Source of the DNA: Alsobacter metallidurans
Lineage (GTDB): Bacteria > Pseudomonadota > Alphaproteobacteria > Rhizobiales > Beijerinckiaceae
Direction: 5' to 3'
Assembly: GCF_014636935.1 (NCBI RefSeq)
Contig: NZ_BMES01000001.1
Span: 372,001-436,000 of the forward strand
Length of the DNA: 64,000 bases
A program made the translations under genes and the position numbers. Shown piece after piece: positions 16,878 through 27,203 of the stretch; the stretch's first letter is position 1, and every line of letters begins with the position of its first letter. The notes beneath the pieces were generated by a model, which was not told the origin of the DNA, did no database searches, and saw nothing but the letters and a program-made list of their open reading frames with translations.

Positions 16878-17440
16878 GGCACGTCGCCCAGGTAATCCGC
16901 CGCCGACAACTGCGCGGCGGCCGCGAGGTCGGCCCAGCTCAGCCGGTCGCCGGCCAGCCAGTTCCGGCTCCCCATCAGGAAGCCGATATACGACAGATGA
17001 TAGCGGATGTTGGATCGCGCCGCCCGGATGGCCGCCATGTCGGGCGCGCCGCCGCCCAACTCGGCTGGCATGAAGCGCTTGAACACCTTCTCGGTCACCA
17101 GGTAGCCCGTGACCTCGTCATGCATCTTGCCGTTGAACCAGTCGACGAGGCGGCGCACCTCCACCCGGCCCATCGGGTCGGACGGCAGCAGCCTCCGCTC
17201 GCCCAGCGCGAGCCCGCGCGTCTCGTCGAGATATTCGGCGATCACGGCCGCGCCCGGCACGGCGCCGCTCGGGTCCTCCACGAACACCGGCGTGGTTCCG
17301 GCCGGGTTCATGACGAGGAACTCGGTGCGCCGCTCGAAGGCGCGCTCCTCCACGAGCGCGACGTCGATGCCGAACTCGCCCAGCACAAGCCGGACGAAAC
17401 GCGAATGGGGGCAAAGCGGGTGATGATAGAGCGTCGCCAT
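16748..17440 (-). CDS. fzlA: Glutathione S-transferase-fold protein, FzlA-like (FtsZ-binding)
   Basis: 230 residues from ATG 17440 ([20 protein letters not shown]). GST-fold: thioredoxin-like N domain with NPAGTTPVF, helical C domain with [12 protein letters not shown]. FzlA is the alphaproteobacterial GST homologue that binds FtsZ and promotes constriction. Residues I recall as functional in Caulobacter FzlA (E119, R124, D227) have counterparts at E117 and R122 with the same spacing, and a conserved acidic tail HYADLDF with D227 and D229 at the C terminus. The neighbour uppP (lipid carrier recycling) also fits envelope growth. A generic GST remains the alternative. It overlaps the queG frame. 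Confidence 0.7.
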   Translation of the reverse strand: MATLYHHPLCPHSRFVRLVLGEFGIDVALVEERAFERRTEFLVMNPAGTTPVFVEDPSGAVPGAAVIAEYLDETRGLALGERRLLPSDPMGRVEVRRLVDWFNGKMHDEVTGYLVTEKVFKRFMPAELGGGAPDMAAIRAARSNIRYHLSYIGFLMGSRNWLAGDRLSWADLAAAAQLSAADYLGDVPWNENETAKHWYARVKSRPSFRPLLADRVLGMEPSEHYADLDF

Positions 17441-17640
17441 CTGCGGCTTCGACTCCGAAAAATGCAGGCCTGAAGGAGGCGAGGGGATCGAAAGCCCGCC
17501 AGGCGGAACGCTCAGGGTGGCGCCGCGCGAGGGCAGCGTATAAAACCGCCACGCGTTCGGGACAACCCGAATCGTCCCCCTGCGCACAAGCCTGTCCGGT
17601 GCGCCCCGCCTCGCGCCGGCCTTCTCCAAAGGAATTCCGC

Positions 17641-18456
17641 ATGGACCTCGCGCTCGCCCTCAAAGCCATCGTGCTCGGGATCCTGGAGGGCTTCACCGAA
17701 TTCCTGCCGGTGTCATCCACCGGCCACCTGCTGCTGGCCGAGCACTTCCTCGGGCTGAACTTCGGCGACGAACAATTCGACAAGACGTTCGCGGTGCTGA
17801 TCCAGCTCGGCTCGATCCTCGCCATCCTGGGAGTCTACCTGCGCAAGCTGCTGCAGATCGCCTTCGCGCTGCCGAGCGACCCGAAGGCGCGCAATTTCGT
17901 GATCGGCGTGCTGGCCGCCTTTCTGCCCGCGGCCGTGATCGGCGCGATCCTGCACGGCTTCATCAAGGGCGTGCTGTTCAACCCGCTGGTGGTCTGCATC
18001 GCGCTGATCGTCGGCGGCCTGGTCCTGCTGGTGATCGACGAGCGTGCGCCCGCGCCGCGCTATCACGACGCCACGACTTTCCCGCTGTCCATGTACGTCA
18101 AGATCGGCTTCGCCCAATGCCTGGCGATGATCCCGGGCGTGTCGCGCTCCGGCGCCACCATCGTGGGCGCGATGCTGATGGGGGCCGACAAGCGCGCCGC
18201 CGCCGAATTCTCGTTCTTTCTGGCCATGCCCACGATGGCGGGCGCCTTCGCGTATGACCTCTTGAAGAACTACAAGACGCTGGACACCAGCCATGTCGGC
18301 ATCATCAGCGTCGGCTTCGTGGCGGCGCTGATCGCCGGCCTGCTGGTCGTGAAGGGCCTGCTCACCTACGTCACCAAGCACGGCTTCGCGGTGTTCGCCT
18401 GGTGGCGCATCCTCGTCGGCGCGGCCGGCTTGGCCGGGCTGTGGGTCTACGGCTGA
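17641..18456 (+). CDS. uppP: Undecaprenyl-diphosphatase (UppP/BacA)
   Basis: 271 residues, with about eight membrane helices. The two active-site blocks are intact: [16 protein letters not shown] near residues 15-30 and [13 protein letters not shown] near 165-177. The enzyme dephosphorylates undecaprenyl pyrophosphate at the periplasmic face of the inner membrane so that the lipid carrier can be re-used for peptidoglycan and other glycans. ATG 17641 has GGA seven bases upstream. It is divergent from the fzlA-like gene. Confidence 0.97.
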   Translation: MDLALALKAIVLGILEGFTEFLPVSSTGHLLLAEHFLGLNFGDEQFDKTFAVLIQLGSILAILGVYLRKLLQIAFALPSDPKARNFVIGVLAAFLPAAVIGAILHGFIKGVLFNPLVVCIALIVGGLVLLVIDERAPAPRYHDATTFPLSMYVKIGFAQCLAMIPGVSRSGATIVGAMLMGADKRAAAEFSFFLAMPTMAGAFAYDLLKNYKTLDTSHVGIISVGFVAALIAGLLVVKGLLTYVTKHGFAVFAWWRILVGAAGLAGLWVYG

Positions 18457-18489
18457 GGTTCGGCGCTCGCTGTCGAGTGATCCGAACCG

Positions 18490-18607
18490 CCCTGTCCCCT
18501 GATGGGGAGAGTGGGCCGCCTGCGGCCATTTCAAGAGAACTCGCTTTGCCGAGAAACACGCGCCGACGGAGCGCGTGCCTTCTCCCCACCAGGGGAGAGG
18601 GACAGGG
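18490..18607. repeat. Inverted intergenic repeat (CCCTGTCCCCTGATGGGGAG ... )
   Basis: Between the convergent uppP and nth genes. The left end CCCTGTCCC-CTGATGGGGAGAG and the right end CTCCCCACCAGGGGAGAGGGACAGGG are near mirror copies, each with its own small hairpin. Further internal pairing is visible (GGCCGCCTGCGGCC). A long RNA hairpin is expected, so a terminator role is possible. The unit was not seen elsewhere in the window. Confidence 0.65.
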
Positions 18608-18628
18608 TGAGGGTCTTGCCAGCCGCCG

Positions 18629-19501
18629 TTACTCCTGCAGCGGCGCGTCCTCGGGATCCGCGCCGGGCGGCGGGCTCTGGCCCGGCAGCGTCTTCGGCTC
18701 GAAGCGGCAGATGTCGCTGACGATGCAGCGGGGGCAATCCGGCTTGCGGGCCTTGCAGACATAGCGGCCGTGCAGAATGAGCCAGTGGTGGGCGTGGAGG
18801 CGGAATTCCTCGGGGACTGCCTTCTCGAGCCCTAGTTCCACATCCAGCGGCGTCTTGCCGGGCGCCAGCGGGAGACGGTGCGACACGCGATAAAGATGCG
18901 TGTCCACCGCAATGGTGGGCCGGCCAAAGGCGGTGTTCAGCACCACGTTCGCGGTTTTGCGGCCCACGCCCGGCAGCGTTTCAAGCGCCTCGCGGCTGTC
19001 CGGCACCTCGCCGCCGAACTCGTCGATCAGCTTTCGCGACAGCGCGATCACGTTCTTGGCCTTGTTGCGGAAGAGTCCGATCGTCTTGATCGCCTCGCGC
19101 ACCGCGTCCTCGCCCAGCGCCAGCATCTTCTGCGGCGTGTCCGCGACTGCAAAGAGCGGCCGCGTCGCGATGTTGACGCCCTTGTCGGTCGCCTGCGCGG
19201 ACAGCACCACGGCGACCAGCAGCGTGAACGGGTTGCTGTGCTCCAGTTCCCCCTTGGGCTCCGGATCGGCCTCGCGGAAGCGCGTGAAGAGCTCGCGCAC
19301 CAGCGGCGGCTCCAGCGGCTTCGGGGCTTTCGGCGCCCTGGCCTTCTTCGCCGGCTTCGCCTTCGCGGCCGGCTTGGCGCCGGCCGAGGTCTTCGGCTTG
19401 GGGCTGGGCTTCGCGGCAACCTTCCCGCGCGCGGCATCCGCGGCGATTGGCCTCGTGGAGAGTTGATCGGCGACGGGCTTTCTCGGCGGCATGGCTGACA
19501 T
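18629..19501 (-). CDS. nth: Endonuclease III
   Basis: 290 residues from ATG 19501 (MSAMPPRKPVADQL). A Lys/Ala/Pro-rich basic N-terminal extension of ~70 residues precedes the glycosylase domain; E. coli Nth has 211 residues and lacks it. The helix-hairpin-helix LPGVGRKTANVVL holds the catalytic Lys, VDTHLYRVSHRL holds the catalytic Asp, and the [4Fe-4S] loop C-x6-C-x2-C-x5-C (CKARKPDCPRCIVSDIC) is intact. It removes oxidised pyrimidines and nicks the AP site. The extension probably helps DNA binding. Divergent from the DUF2244 gene, with 53 bases between starts. Confidence 0.95.
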   Translation of the reverse strand: MSAMPPRKPVADQLSTRPIAADAARGKVAAKPSPKPKTSAGAKPAAKAKPAKKARAPKAPKPLEPPLVRELFTRFREADPEPKGELEHSNPFTLLVAVVLSAQATDKGVNIATRPLFAVADTPQKMLALGEDAVREAIKTIGLFRNKAKNVIALSRKLIDEFGGEVPDSREALETLPGVGRKTANVVLNTAFGRPTIAVDTHLYRVSHRLPLAPGKTPLDVELGLEKAVPEEFRLHAHHWLILHGRYVCKARKPDCPRCIVSDICRFEPKTLPGQSPPPGADPEDAPLQE

Positions 19502-19554
19502 ATAATTTTCCAGATGGAAGGGCGGCAAGCTCAAACCCAGGCAGGCAACCTCCA

Positions 19555-20061
19555 ATGTCCCCCGAAGAGGCGCCACCCGTTTTCTCCGCGGTGCTGCATC
19601 CGCACCGCTCGCTGAACCTGCGCGGCGTGCGGCTCGTGATGGTGCTGGTCGCGCTGGCGAGCTGCGTCGCCAGCATCCCGTTCATCGTGCTCGGCTTCTG
19701 GCCAGTGGCGGGGTTCTACGGTCTCGACGTGGTGCTGCTGTTTTTCGCCCTGCGCGCCAGCCTCGCGGAAGCGCGCTCCTCCGAGGAGGTGCGGGTCAGC
19801 GCCCTGGAGGTGTTCCTGCGCAAGAACCCCGTGAAGGGCCCCTCGGCGGAATGGCGGTTCAACCCGGCCTGGACGCGGCTTCATCGCGAGGAACACGAGG
19901 AATTCGGCGTCCAGCGGCTCGCGCTGGTGTCGCGCGGCCAAATGGTGGGGCTCGCTGCGTTTCTGTCGCCGGACGAGAAAGCCAACTTCGGCGACGCGCT
20001 CTCGGCCGCGCTGGCCGAGGCACGGCAGGGCGTGATCTACAATCCCTATTCGCCGTCCTGA
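19555..20061 (+). CDS. DUF2244 membrane protein
   Basis: 168 residues. The N terminus (FSAVLHPHRSLNLRGVRLVM) and two close membrane helices at about 28-70 (VMVLVALASCVASIPFIVLG, then PVAGFYGLDVVLLFFALRA) followed by a soluble part (EWRFNPAWTRLHREEHEEFGVQRLALVSRGQ) are the DUF2244 pattern of alphaproteobacteria. The function is not known. It is often found near nth or cytochrome oxidase genes. ATG 19555 is the natural start because the region upstream codes for nothing family-like. Confidence 0.82.
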   Translation: MSPEEAPPVFSAVLHPHRSLNLRGVRLVMVLVALASCVASIPFIVLGFWPVAGFYGLDVVLLFFALRASLAEARSSEEVRVSALEVFLRKNPVKGPSAEWRFNPAWTRLHREEHEEFGVQRLALVSRGQMVGLAAFLSPDEKANFGDALSAALAEARQGVIYNPYSPS

Positions 20062-20137
20062 TCAGGCGGCCCCGCAGCTTTCGGGTGTCGGGCCTTTCGG
20101 CGACCGCCTAGTGTGGCGGTCGACACGGAGAGCCACG

Positions 20138-21031
20138 ATGTTGCAATCCACCGCCGAATTCGCCCCCGTGGGGGTCGCCGACCTTCAGCCCGGACCGCTG
20201 GAGGATTATGACCGCGTCCGCAAGGCGCTGGCCTTCATGACCGAGCACTGGCGCCGCCAGCCCTCGCTGGACGAGGTCGCCGCGCAGGTGGGCGTCTCGT
20301 CCTCGCACCTGCACCACATCTTCCGGCGCTGGGCGGGGCTGACCCCCAAGGCCTTCCTGCAGGCGCTGACGCTCGACAGCGCCCGCGCGCTTTTGCGCGA
20401 CTCGGCCAGCGTGCTGGACGCCGCCTACGAGGTCGGCCTCTCGGGCCCGAGCCGGTTGCACGATCTGTTCGTCACGCACGAGGCCATGAGCCCGGGCGAA
20501 TGGAAGGCCGCGGGCGCCGGAGTCGCGATGGCGTATGGCTTCCACCCGTCGCCCTTCGGCGAGGCCATCGTGGTCGCGACCGCGCGCGGTCTCGCGGGCG
20601 TGGGCTTCGTGGACGATGGCGACCGCGAATCGGCGCTGGCCGACATGGTGCGGCGCTGGCCGCGGGCGCAGTTTCGCGAGGACCCGGCCGCCACGCAGGC
20701 GCTGGCCCAGCGGGCTTTCGATCCGGAATGCTGGCGCTCCGACACGCCGCTGCGCGTGGTGCTGATCGGCTCGGATTTCGAGGTGCGGGTGTGGCAGACG
20801 CTGCTGCGCATTCCGATGGGCCGGGCCACCACCTATTCGGACATCGCCCGCCACATCGGCGCGCCCAAGGCGGCGCGCGCCGTAGGGGCGGCGGTGGGCC
20901 GCAATCCGATCTCCTTCGTCGTGCCCTGCCACCGCGTGCTCGGCCGCTCGGGCGCGCTCACGGGCTACCATTGGGGTATCACCCGCAAGCAGGCGATGCT
21001 GGGCTGGGAAGCCGGGCAGACCGCCGCCTGA
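20138..21031 (+). CDS. Ada-like protein: AraC-type HTH plus methylated-DNA--cysteine methyltransferase
   Basis: 297 residues. The N half (about 25-125) is an AraC/XylS helix-turn-helix (LDEVAAQVGVSSSHLHHIFRRWAGLTPKAFLQ). The C half (about 130-290) is an O6-alkylguanine transferase: VWQTLLRIPMGRATTYSDIA, then the active site VVPCHRVLG with the alkyl-accepting Cys, and GALTGYHWGITRKQ. The N-terminal zinc/Cys domain of full Ada, which senses methylphosphotriesters and triggers activation, is missing. It should repair O6-methylguanine by suicide transfer; how it would act as a regulator without the sensor domain is unclear. GGAGAG precedes ATG 20138. Confidence 0.92.
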   Translation: MLQSTAEFAPVGVADLQPGPLEDYDRVRKALAFMTEHWRRQPSLDEVAAQVGVSSSHLHHIFRRWAGLTPKAFLQALTLDSARALLRDSASVLDAAYEVGLSGPSRLHDLFVTHEAMSPGEWKAAGAGVAMAYGFHPSPFGEAIVVATARGLAGVGFVDDGDRESALADMVRRWPRAQFREDPAATQALAQRAFDPECWRSDTPLRVVLIGSDFEVRVWQTLLRIPMGRATTYSDIARHIGAPKAARAVGAAVGRNPISFVVPCHRVLGRSGALTGYHWGITRKQAMLGWEAGQTAA

Positions 21032-21049
21032 TTGGCGGCGCGGCGCCGC

Positions 21050-22048
21050 CTACCGGAAGATATCGAAGATCGACTTGGTCGCCGGTGGGGGAGGCGGCGG
21101 GGCCGTCGCGGGCCGCGTCGGCAGGGCCTCGGCCGGGGCCGCGGTCATCAGGCCGCCATCGGACGCGGGCTTGGGCTTCGGCTTGGGCGCGGGCTTGGCG
21201 GCCACGATGGCGTTCTCGGGCTTGCCGTCCAGCCGGTTCAGGCGCGCCGCGAGGCTGGCCGCCCGCCATTCCGTGTAGCGCGATGCGCAATAGCCGTGCG
21301 CGGCCTCGCGGGCGTAGCCGCCGCAGATGGTTTCGCGCTCGGACGTAAAGCCGGCCTGCTCGGCCGCCACCTGCTTGATCTCGGCCTTGCCCTTGGTGCG
21401 GCTGAGCAGCGCCTTGAAGTTGTCCCGCACCGCCTTGTCGGCGCGCCCGCGGTCGCTCTCGATGCCGCCCACCGCCTCGATCGCGCTGGGGGCCGGCCCC
21501 CACATGCCGCGCGGCTCCACGCGGCAATCGGCTTCCGTGAAGGTGCAGCTCGGCGACGCGCTCGTCACCAGCACCGCGCCGTCCAGCATGTCGAAGGTGA
21601 GCGGGCAGGCCGGGAAATCCAGCGTATAGCGCAGCACCCCGTCCGGTCGACCGGCCGGCTTCAGGTCGATGGGCCTTCCGCCGCCAAGATCAATGCCGCA
21701 GGCCTCGGTCGGCTTCGAGATCTTGTCGCCGGACGCGATCACGGTGGCGGCCAGGGACGTCTTGTCCTTGCGCTCGATCACGAGCTTGCCGCGCGTGCCC
21801 TTCAGGAACAGCGACTTGCCGACCAGCGCGTCCTCGCCGGCGATCTTCACCGCCGCGGGCCCGGCCGGCGGCCGTGGCGCCGCCGGGGCGGAGGGCGCAG
21901 CCTGGCCGGGCGACGCCGGCTGAACGGCGCCTTGCGGCGTCGGGGCGGAAGCGCCCGGCAGCATGAGCTGCGCGGCGGCGGGCGTGGCCCATGCCGCCGC
22001 GAGCGCGAGCGTGGCGAAGAGGCGGGGGGCTGAAACGCGAAGGGGCAA
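21050..22048 (-). CDS. Secreted hypothetical protein with Pro/Ala-rich linkers
   Basis: About 332 residues if translation starts at the TTG at 22048, which gives a standard signal peptide ([26 protein letters not shown]). No ATG or GTG is well placed, and the frame is open to 22252 with a non-signal, Arg-rich sequence, so the start is uncertain. After a Pro/Ala linker comes a beta-rich region (about 60-180; [17 protein letters not shown], then [18 protein letters not shown]) vaguely like AprI/Inh-type inhibitor domains, and then a Cys-containing helical region ([20 protein letters not shown]) like DUF1311/LprI. The C-terminal tail is Pro/Lys-rich. Function unknown. It ends 18 bases from the Ada-like gene (convergent). 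Confidence 0.6.
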   Translation of the reverse strand: MPLRVSAPRLFATLALAAAWATPAAAQLMLPGASAPTPQGAVQPASPGQAAPSAPAAPRPPAGPAAVKIAGEDALVGKSLFLKGTRGKLVIERKDKTSLAATVIASGDKISKPTEACGIDLGGGRPIDLKPAGRPDGVLRYTLDFPACPLTFDMLDGAVLVTSASPSCTFTEADCRVEPRGMWGPAPSAIEAVGGIESDRGRADKAVRDNFKALLSRTKGKAEIKQVAAEQAGFTSERETICGGYAREAAHGYCASRYTEWRAASLAARLNRLDGKPENAIVAAKPAPKPKPKPASDGGLMTAAPAEALPTRPATAPPPPPPATKSIFDIFR

Positions 22049-22195
22049 GGCGAGGGCTCGTGTTGCGGCGATTGCAACAAGGTTACCACGGCGTTGCTTA
22101 ACAGCGAATCGCCGCCGGCGCGTCGGCCGTGCGAAGCTCGAGAGCTGTGACCTTCTTGCGCGGCTGCGGCGATCGCGATGCGGGCAGGATCTCGC

Positions 22196-22227
22196 CTTGC
22201 AGCCCCGGCGGCGCCTCCTTATATACC
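22196..22227 (+). promoter_or_regulatory. Putative RpoH (sigma32) promoter of dnaK
   Basis: CTTG (22196-22199), an 18-base spacer, then CTTATATACC (22218-22227). This fits the alphaproteobacterial RpoH consensus CTTG-N17/18-CYTATNTNNG with a single mismatch at the last base. The leader to the dnaK ATG is about 130 bases. The ~310-base gap 22049-22361 holds this promoter and no gene; no CIRCE element (the HrcA operator) was found in it. Confidence 0.7.
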
Positions 22228-22361
22228 CGCCGACGCGGGGAATACCCGCCAATCCTAGGGGATCAGGCTCCCGGTCCCGCCTCGGTCGGGGCGTGACGGG
22301 GAACCTCTGGCCGGAGCGCCTTCGGGGCTCGGTGATCTCGCCGAAAAAGGGGACCTACGAC

Positions 22362-24269
<1,908 letters not shown>

Positions 24270-24283
24270 TCGCTCGCTGAAGA

Positions 24284-24312
24284 AGGCGCCTCGGAGAGTA
24301 TCCGGGGCGCCT
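24284..24312 (+). terminator. Hairpin after dnaK (possible attenuator/terminator)
   Basis: AGGCGCCTCGG (24284-24294) pairs with CCGGGGCGCCT (24302-24312), an 11-base stem with one G-T pair and a 7-base loop, 14 bases after the dnaK stop. What follows is CACCTTTC, not a real T run, so termination may be partial. Such a hairpin would lower dnaJ relative to dnaK in a shared transcript or stabilise the dnaK 3' end. Confidence 0.45.
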
Positions 24313-24441
24313 CACCTTTCGTGAATTCATCGGCCGCCCGGCCCGATCGCCACGCCGCGTCGTTGCAGGCGTCGCGATTCTGTGGCGCTGTAGGCTGGCG
24401 GCCCAGCCGAGTTTAATTTCCATCGACCGCGCCGGACATCC

Positions 24442-25575
24442 ATGGCCAAGACAGACTATTACGAACTGCTCGAGGTCAGCCGCACCGCGACCGAGACGGA
24501 GCTGAAATCCGCGTTTCGCAAGCTCGCGATGAAGCATCACCCGGACAAGAACCCGGGCGACAAGCAGGCCGAGGCGAAGTTCAAGGAGCTCAACGAGGCC
24601 TACCAGGTGCTCTCGGACGGGCAGAAGCGCGCCGCCTATGACCGGTTCGGCCACGCAGCCTTCGAGAATGGCGGCGGTGGCGGCCCGGGCTTCGGCAACG
24701 ACTTCGCGTCCTCGATGGCGGACATCTTCGAGGACCTGTTCGGCGACTTTTCCAGCCGTGGCGGCCGGCAGCAGCCCAACGGGCGCGAGCGCGGGTCCGA
24801 CCTGCGCTACAATCTCGAGATCACCCTCGAGGAGGCCTATGCGGGCAAGACCGCGACCCTGAAGGTGCCGACCTCCATCGCGTGCGAGGCCTGCTCTGGC
24901 ACGGGCGCCAAGCCCGGCTCCAAGGCGAAGCAGTGCCCCACCTGCGGCGGCTATGGCCGCGTGCGGGCGAGCCAGGGATTCTTTTCCATCGAGCGCACCT
25001 GCCCGAACTGCCAGGGGCGCGGGGAGGTGATCGAGGATCCCTGCCGGTCCTGCAACGGCGCCGGGCGCGTCACGCGCGAGCGCACGCTGTCGGTGAACAT
25101 CCCGGCCGGCGTCGAGGACGGCACCCGCATCCGGCTCGCCAACGAGGGCGAGGCGGGGCTGCGCGGCGGCCCCAACGGCGATCTCTACATCTTCCTGTCG
25201 CTCAAGGCGCACCCCTTCCTGCAGCGTGACGGCGCGGATCTGTTCTGCCGAGTCCCCGTCAGCATGGTGACGGCCGCGCTCGGCGGAGAGATCAGCGTTC
25301 CGGTGCTGGACGGCGAGGAATGCAGCGTCAAGGTCCCGGAAGGCACCCAGACCGGCAAGCAGATCCGCATCCGCAGCCGCGGCATGCCGATCCTGCGGTC
25401 GCGCGACCATGGCGACCTTTATATCCAGGTCGTGGTCGAGACGCCGCAGAAGCTCAGCGGCCGGCAGCGCGAGTTGCTGCGCGAATTCGAGCGCGAGAGC
25501 TCCAAGGACACGCAGCCCGAGAGCGCCAGCTTCTTCGCCAAGGTGCGCGACTTCTTTGGCGGCTCCGCCGAATAG
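24442..25575 (+). CDS. dnaJ: Chaperone protein DnaJ (Hsp40)
   Basis: 377 residues, full type I architecture. J domain 1-70 with the HPD motif ([11 protein letters not shown]); Gly/Phe-rich region 70-115; zinc domain with four CxxCxGxG repeats ([32 protein letters not shown]); C-terminal substrate-binding domains to the end. It delivers unfolded proteins to DnaK and stimulates its ATPase. No RpoH box of its own was found in the 172-base gap, so it likely depends on read-through from dnaK. Confidence 0.98.
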   Translation: MAKTDYYELLEVSRTATETELKSAFRKLAMKHHPDKNPGDKQAEAKFKELNEAYQVLSDGQKRAAYDRFGHAAFENGGGGGPGFGNDFASSMADIFEDLFGDFSSRGGRQQPNGRERGSDLRYNLEITLEEAYAGKTATLKVPTSIACEACSGTGAKPGSKAKQCPTCGGYGRVRASQGFFSIERTCPNCQGRGEVIEDPCRSCNGAGRVTRERTLSVNIPAGVEDGTRIRLANEGEAGLRGGPNGDLYIFLSLKAHPFLQRDGADLFCRVPVSMVTAALGGEISVPVLDGEECSVKVPEGTQTGKQIRIRSRGMPILRSRDHGDLYIQVVVETPQKLSGRQRELLREFERESSKDTQPESASFFAKVRDFFGGSAE

Positions 25576-25680
25576 GCGAACGCCTGCCGGCGGCAGGGCG
25601 CCTTTCCGCAACCCAGGCGCGTTGACCCCATGACCGCTCGGCTCTAGCCTTGCGGATCTGCGCATACGGAGCCAGTTGCG

Positions 25681-26604
25681 TTGCAGCCCGAGCCCCGCCG
25701 CCACTCGCGCGGCGCCAGCCCCGAGAGGAAGCCCAAGCTGAAGGAGCCGCTCGCCCGGCGCCTGCAGGACGAGGCGCGTTTTCTCAAGAGCTGGCTCGAC
25801 AATCCCCTCCAGGCGGGAGCCATCGCGCCCTCCGGCCCCGCGCTCGCGCGCGCCATGGCGGCGTTGGTCGACGTCGGCCGTCCCGGTCCCGTCATCGAAC
25901 TCGGGCCCGGCACCGGCCCGGTCACGCAGGCGCTGATCGAGCATGGGGTGGCGGAAGAGCGCCTCGTGCTCGTCGAGTTCGATCCCGATTTCTGCCAGCT
26001 CCTCCGGCAGCGTTTTCCGCGCGCGACCGTCGTGCAGGGCGACGCTTATGCGATCGACCGGACCCTCGCCGGACATCAGCGGGCGCCTGCCGCCGCCGTG
26101 GTGTCCAGCCTGCCGCTGCTCACCCGGCCCGAGGAAGAGCGAGCGCGCCTGCTCGTGCGATCGTTCGGGTTGATGGCTCCTGATGCGCCGTTCATCCAGT
26201 TCACCTACGGCTTGACGTCGCCGGTTCCGCGCGGCCCGGGCGTCGCGGCCGCGGCTTCGGCCCCCGTGTGGCTGAACATTCCGCCGGCGCGTGTCTGGGC
26301 CTATCGCCGCGCGGACGACGCGCCGGCGTTGCAGGCCAGGCGGCGCTCGCGCGCTGAAGCCGCGTTCGTCCGTCGCCTGAAGTCCGGCACCGGTCGCGTC
26401 CGCGACGAACTGCTGGACGGAGCGGACCGGGTGCGGCACGCCTGGGACGAGCAGGCCGATCGCGTGATGCGCGACGAGCGTGTGCGGCCCACGCTGGAGT
26501 TCCTGCGCCGCATCAACGCCCACATGGAGGGACCAGACGCGCATGTGGCCGCGGACGCGCAACTGCGGGCCTTGCGCAACCCGCGCCCCAGGCGACGCGG
26601 TTAG
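25681..26604 (+). CDS. PmtA-like phospholipid N-methyltransferase (class I SAM methyltransferase) with C-terminal extension
   Basis: 307 residues. An in-frame stop at 25645 and the lack of ATG/GTG leave TTG 25681 (ACGGAG upstream) as the only good start. The methyltransferase core (about 20-215) has the rhizobial PmtA pattern: FLKSWLDNPLQAGAIAPSG, motif I VIELGPGTGPVTQALI, LVEFDPDFCQLLR, VVQGDAY, SLPLLTRPEEE. Such enzymes methylate phosphatidylethanolamine towards phosphatidylcholine at the membrane. Known PmtA proteins are about 200 residues; here an extra ~85-residue Arg-rich amphipathic C terminus is present, which may bind membrane. It follows dnaJ by 105 bases. Confidence 0.75.
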   Translation: MQPEPRRHSRGASPERKPKLKEPLARRLQDEARFLKSWLDNPLQAGAIAPSGPALARAMAALVDVGRPGPVIELGPGTGPVTQALIEHGVAEERLVLVEFDPDFCQLLRQRFPRATVVQGDAYAIDRTLAGHQRAPAAAVVSSLPLLTRPEEERARLLVRSFGLMAPDAPFIQFTYGLTSPVPRGPGVAAAASAPVWLNIPPARVWAYRRADDAPALQARRRSRAEAAFVRRLKSGTGRVRDELLDGADRVRHAWDEQADRVMRDERVRPTLEFLRRINAHMEGPDAHVAADAQLRALRNPRPRRRG

Positions 26605-26609
26605 CCTGC

Positions 26610-27203
26610 ATGGCGACGGTCTTCTACGTTACCCACCCGCAAATCCGGATGGACCCAGCCGTCCCGGTTCCGCGATGGTCCCTGTCTGAACTCGGCCGCG
26701 CCCGCATCGAGGCCGCCGCCGGCGCGCCCTGGGTCTCGGGCCTCAGAGCCGTCGCATCCTCGGACGAAGCCAAGGCCATCGAGACCGCCTGCGTGCTCAC
26801 GCGCGCAACCGGCGCGATGCTGCTGGTGCGTCCCGGCCTGCACGAGAACGACCGCAGCGCGACCGGTTTTCTGCCGCCGCCCGAGTTCGAGGCCGTCGCC
26901 AACCAGTTCTTCGCCCAACCGGACGAGAGCGTTCGCGGTTGGGAGCGCGCCATTGACGCCCAGTCGCGCGTGGTCGCGGCTGTCCACGCCGTTTTGGCGG
27001 AAGCGCCAGCCGGCAATGTGGCGTTTGCCGGCCATGGCGGCGTCGGCACGCTTTTGTGCTGCGCGCTGAGCGGCTCGGCCATCGACCGGCGTTTTGACCA
27101 GCCGGCCGGCGGCGGAAATGTCTTCGCCTTTGACAGGGCCACGCTGCGCGTGCTCCACCGCTGGCGCCCCCTCGAGGACGCCAGAATCGGAGAGCCCGAA
27201 TGA
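26610..27203 (+). CDS. Histidine phosphatase-superfamily protein with altered RHG motif
   Basis: 197 residues. The fold is that of phosphoglycerate-mutase-like phosphatases: N-terminal strand and His (FYVTHPQI), [28 protein letters not shown], and [10 protein letters not shown] with the second His. The signature R-H-G is T-H-P: the nucleophilic His is kept but the phosphate-binding Arg and the Gly are replaced. I recall a related THP form in rhizobial homologues, so this may be a conserved subfamily rather than a broken gene. It starts 5 bases after the PmtA-like gene and overlaps pyrF by four bases (ATGA). Substrate unknown. Confidence 0.8.
   Translation: MATVFYVTHPQIRMDPAVPVPRWSLSELGRARIEAAAGAPWVSGLRAVASSDEAKAIETACVLTRATGAMLLVRPGLHENDRSATGFLPPPEFEAVANQFFAQPDESVRGWERAIDAQSRVVAAVHAVLAEAPAGNVAFAGHGGVGTLLCCALSGSAIDRRFDQPAGGGNVFAFDRATLRVLHRWRPLEDARIGEPE

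Noticed and set aside
21963-22361. N-terminal extension of dnaK by 133 residues.
   Set aside because: DnaK proteins start at [12 protein letters not shown]; the extension overlaps the RpoH promoter and the start of the secreted hypothetical gene.
25583-25597. Hairpin CCTGCC-GGC-GGCAGG just after dnaJ as a terminator.
   Set aside because: Short stem, three-base loop and no T tract; in a GC-rich genome this is expected by chance.
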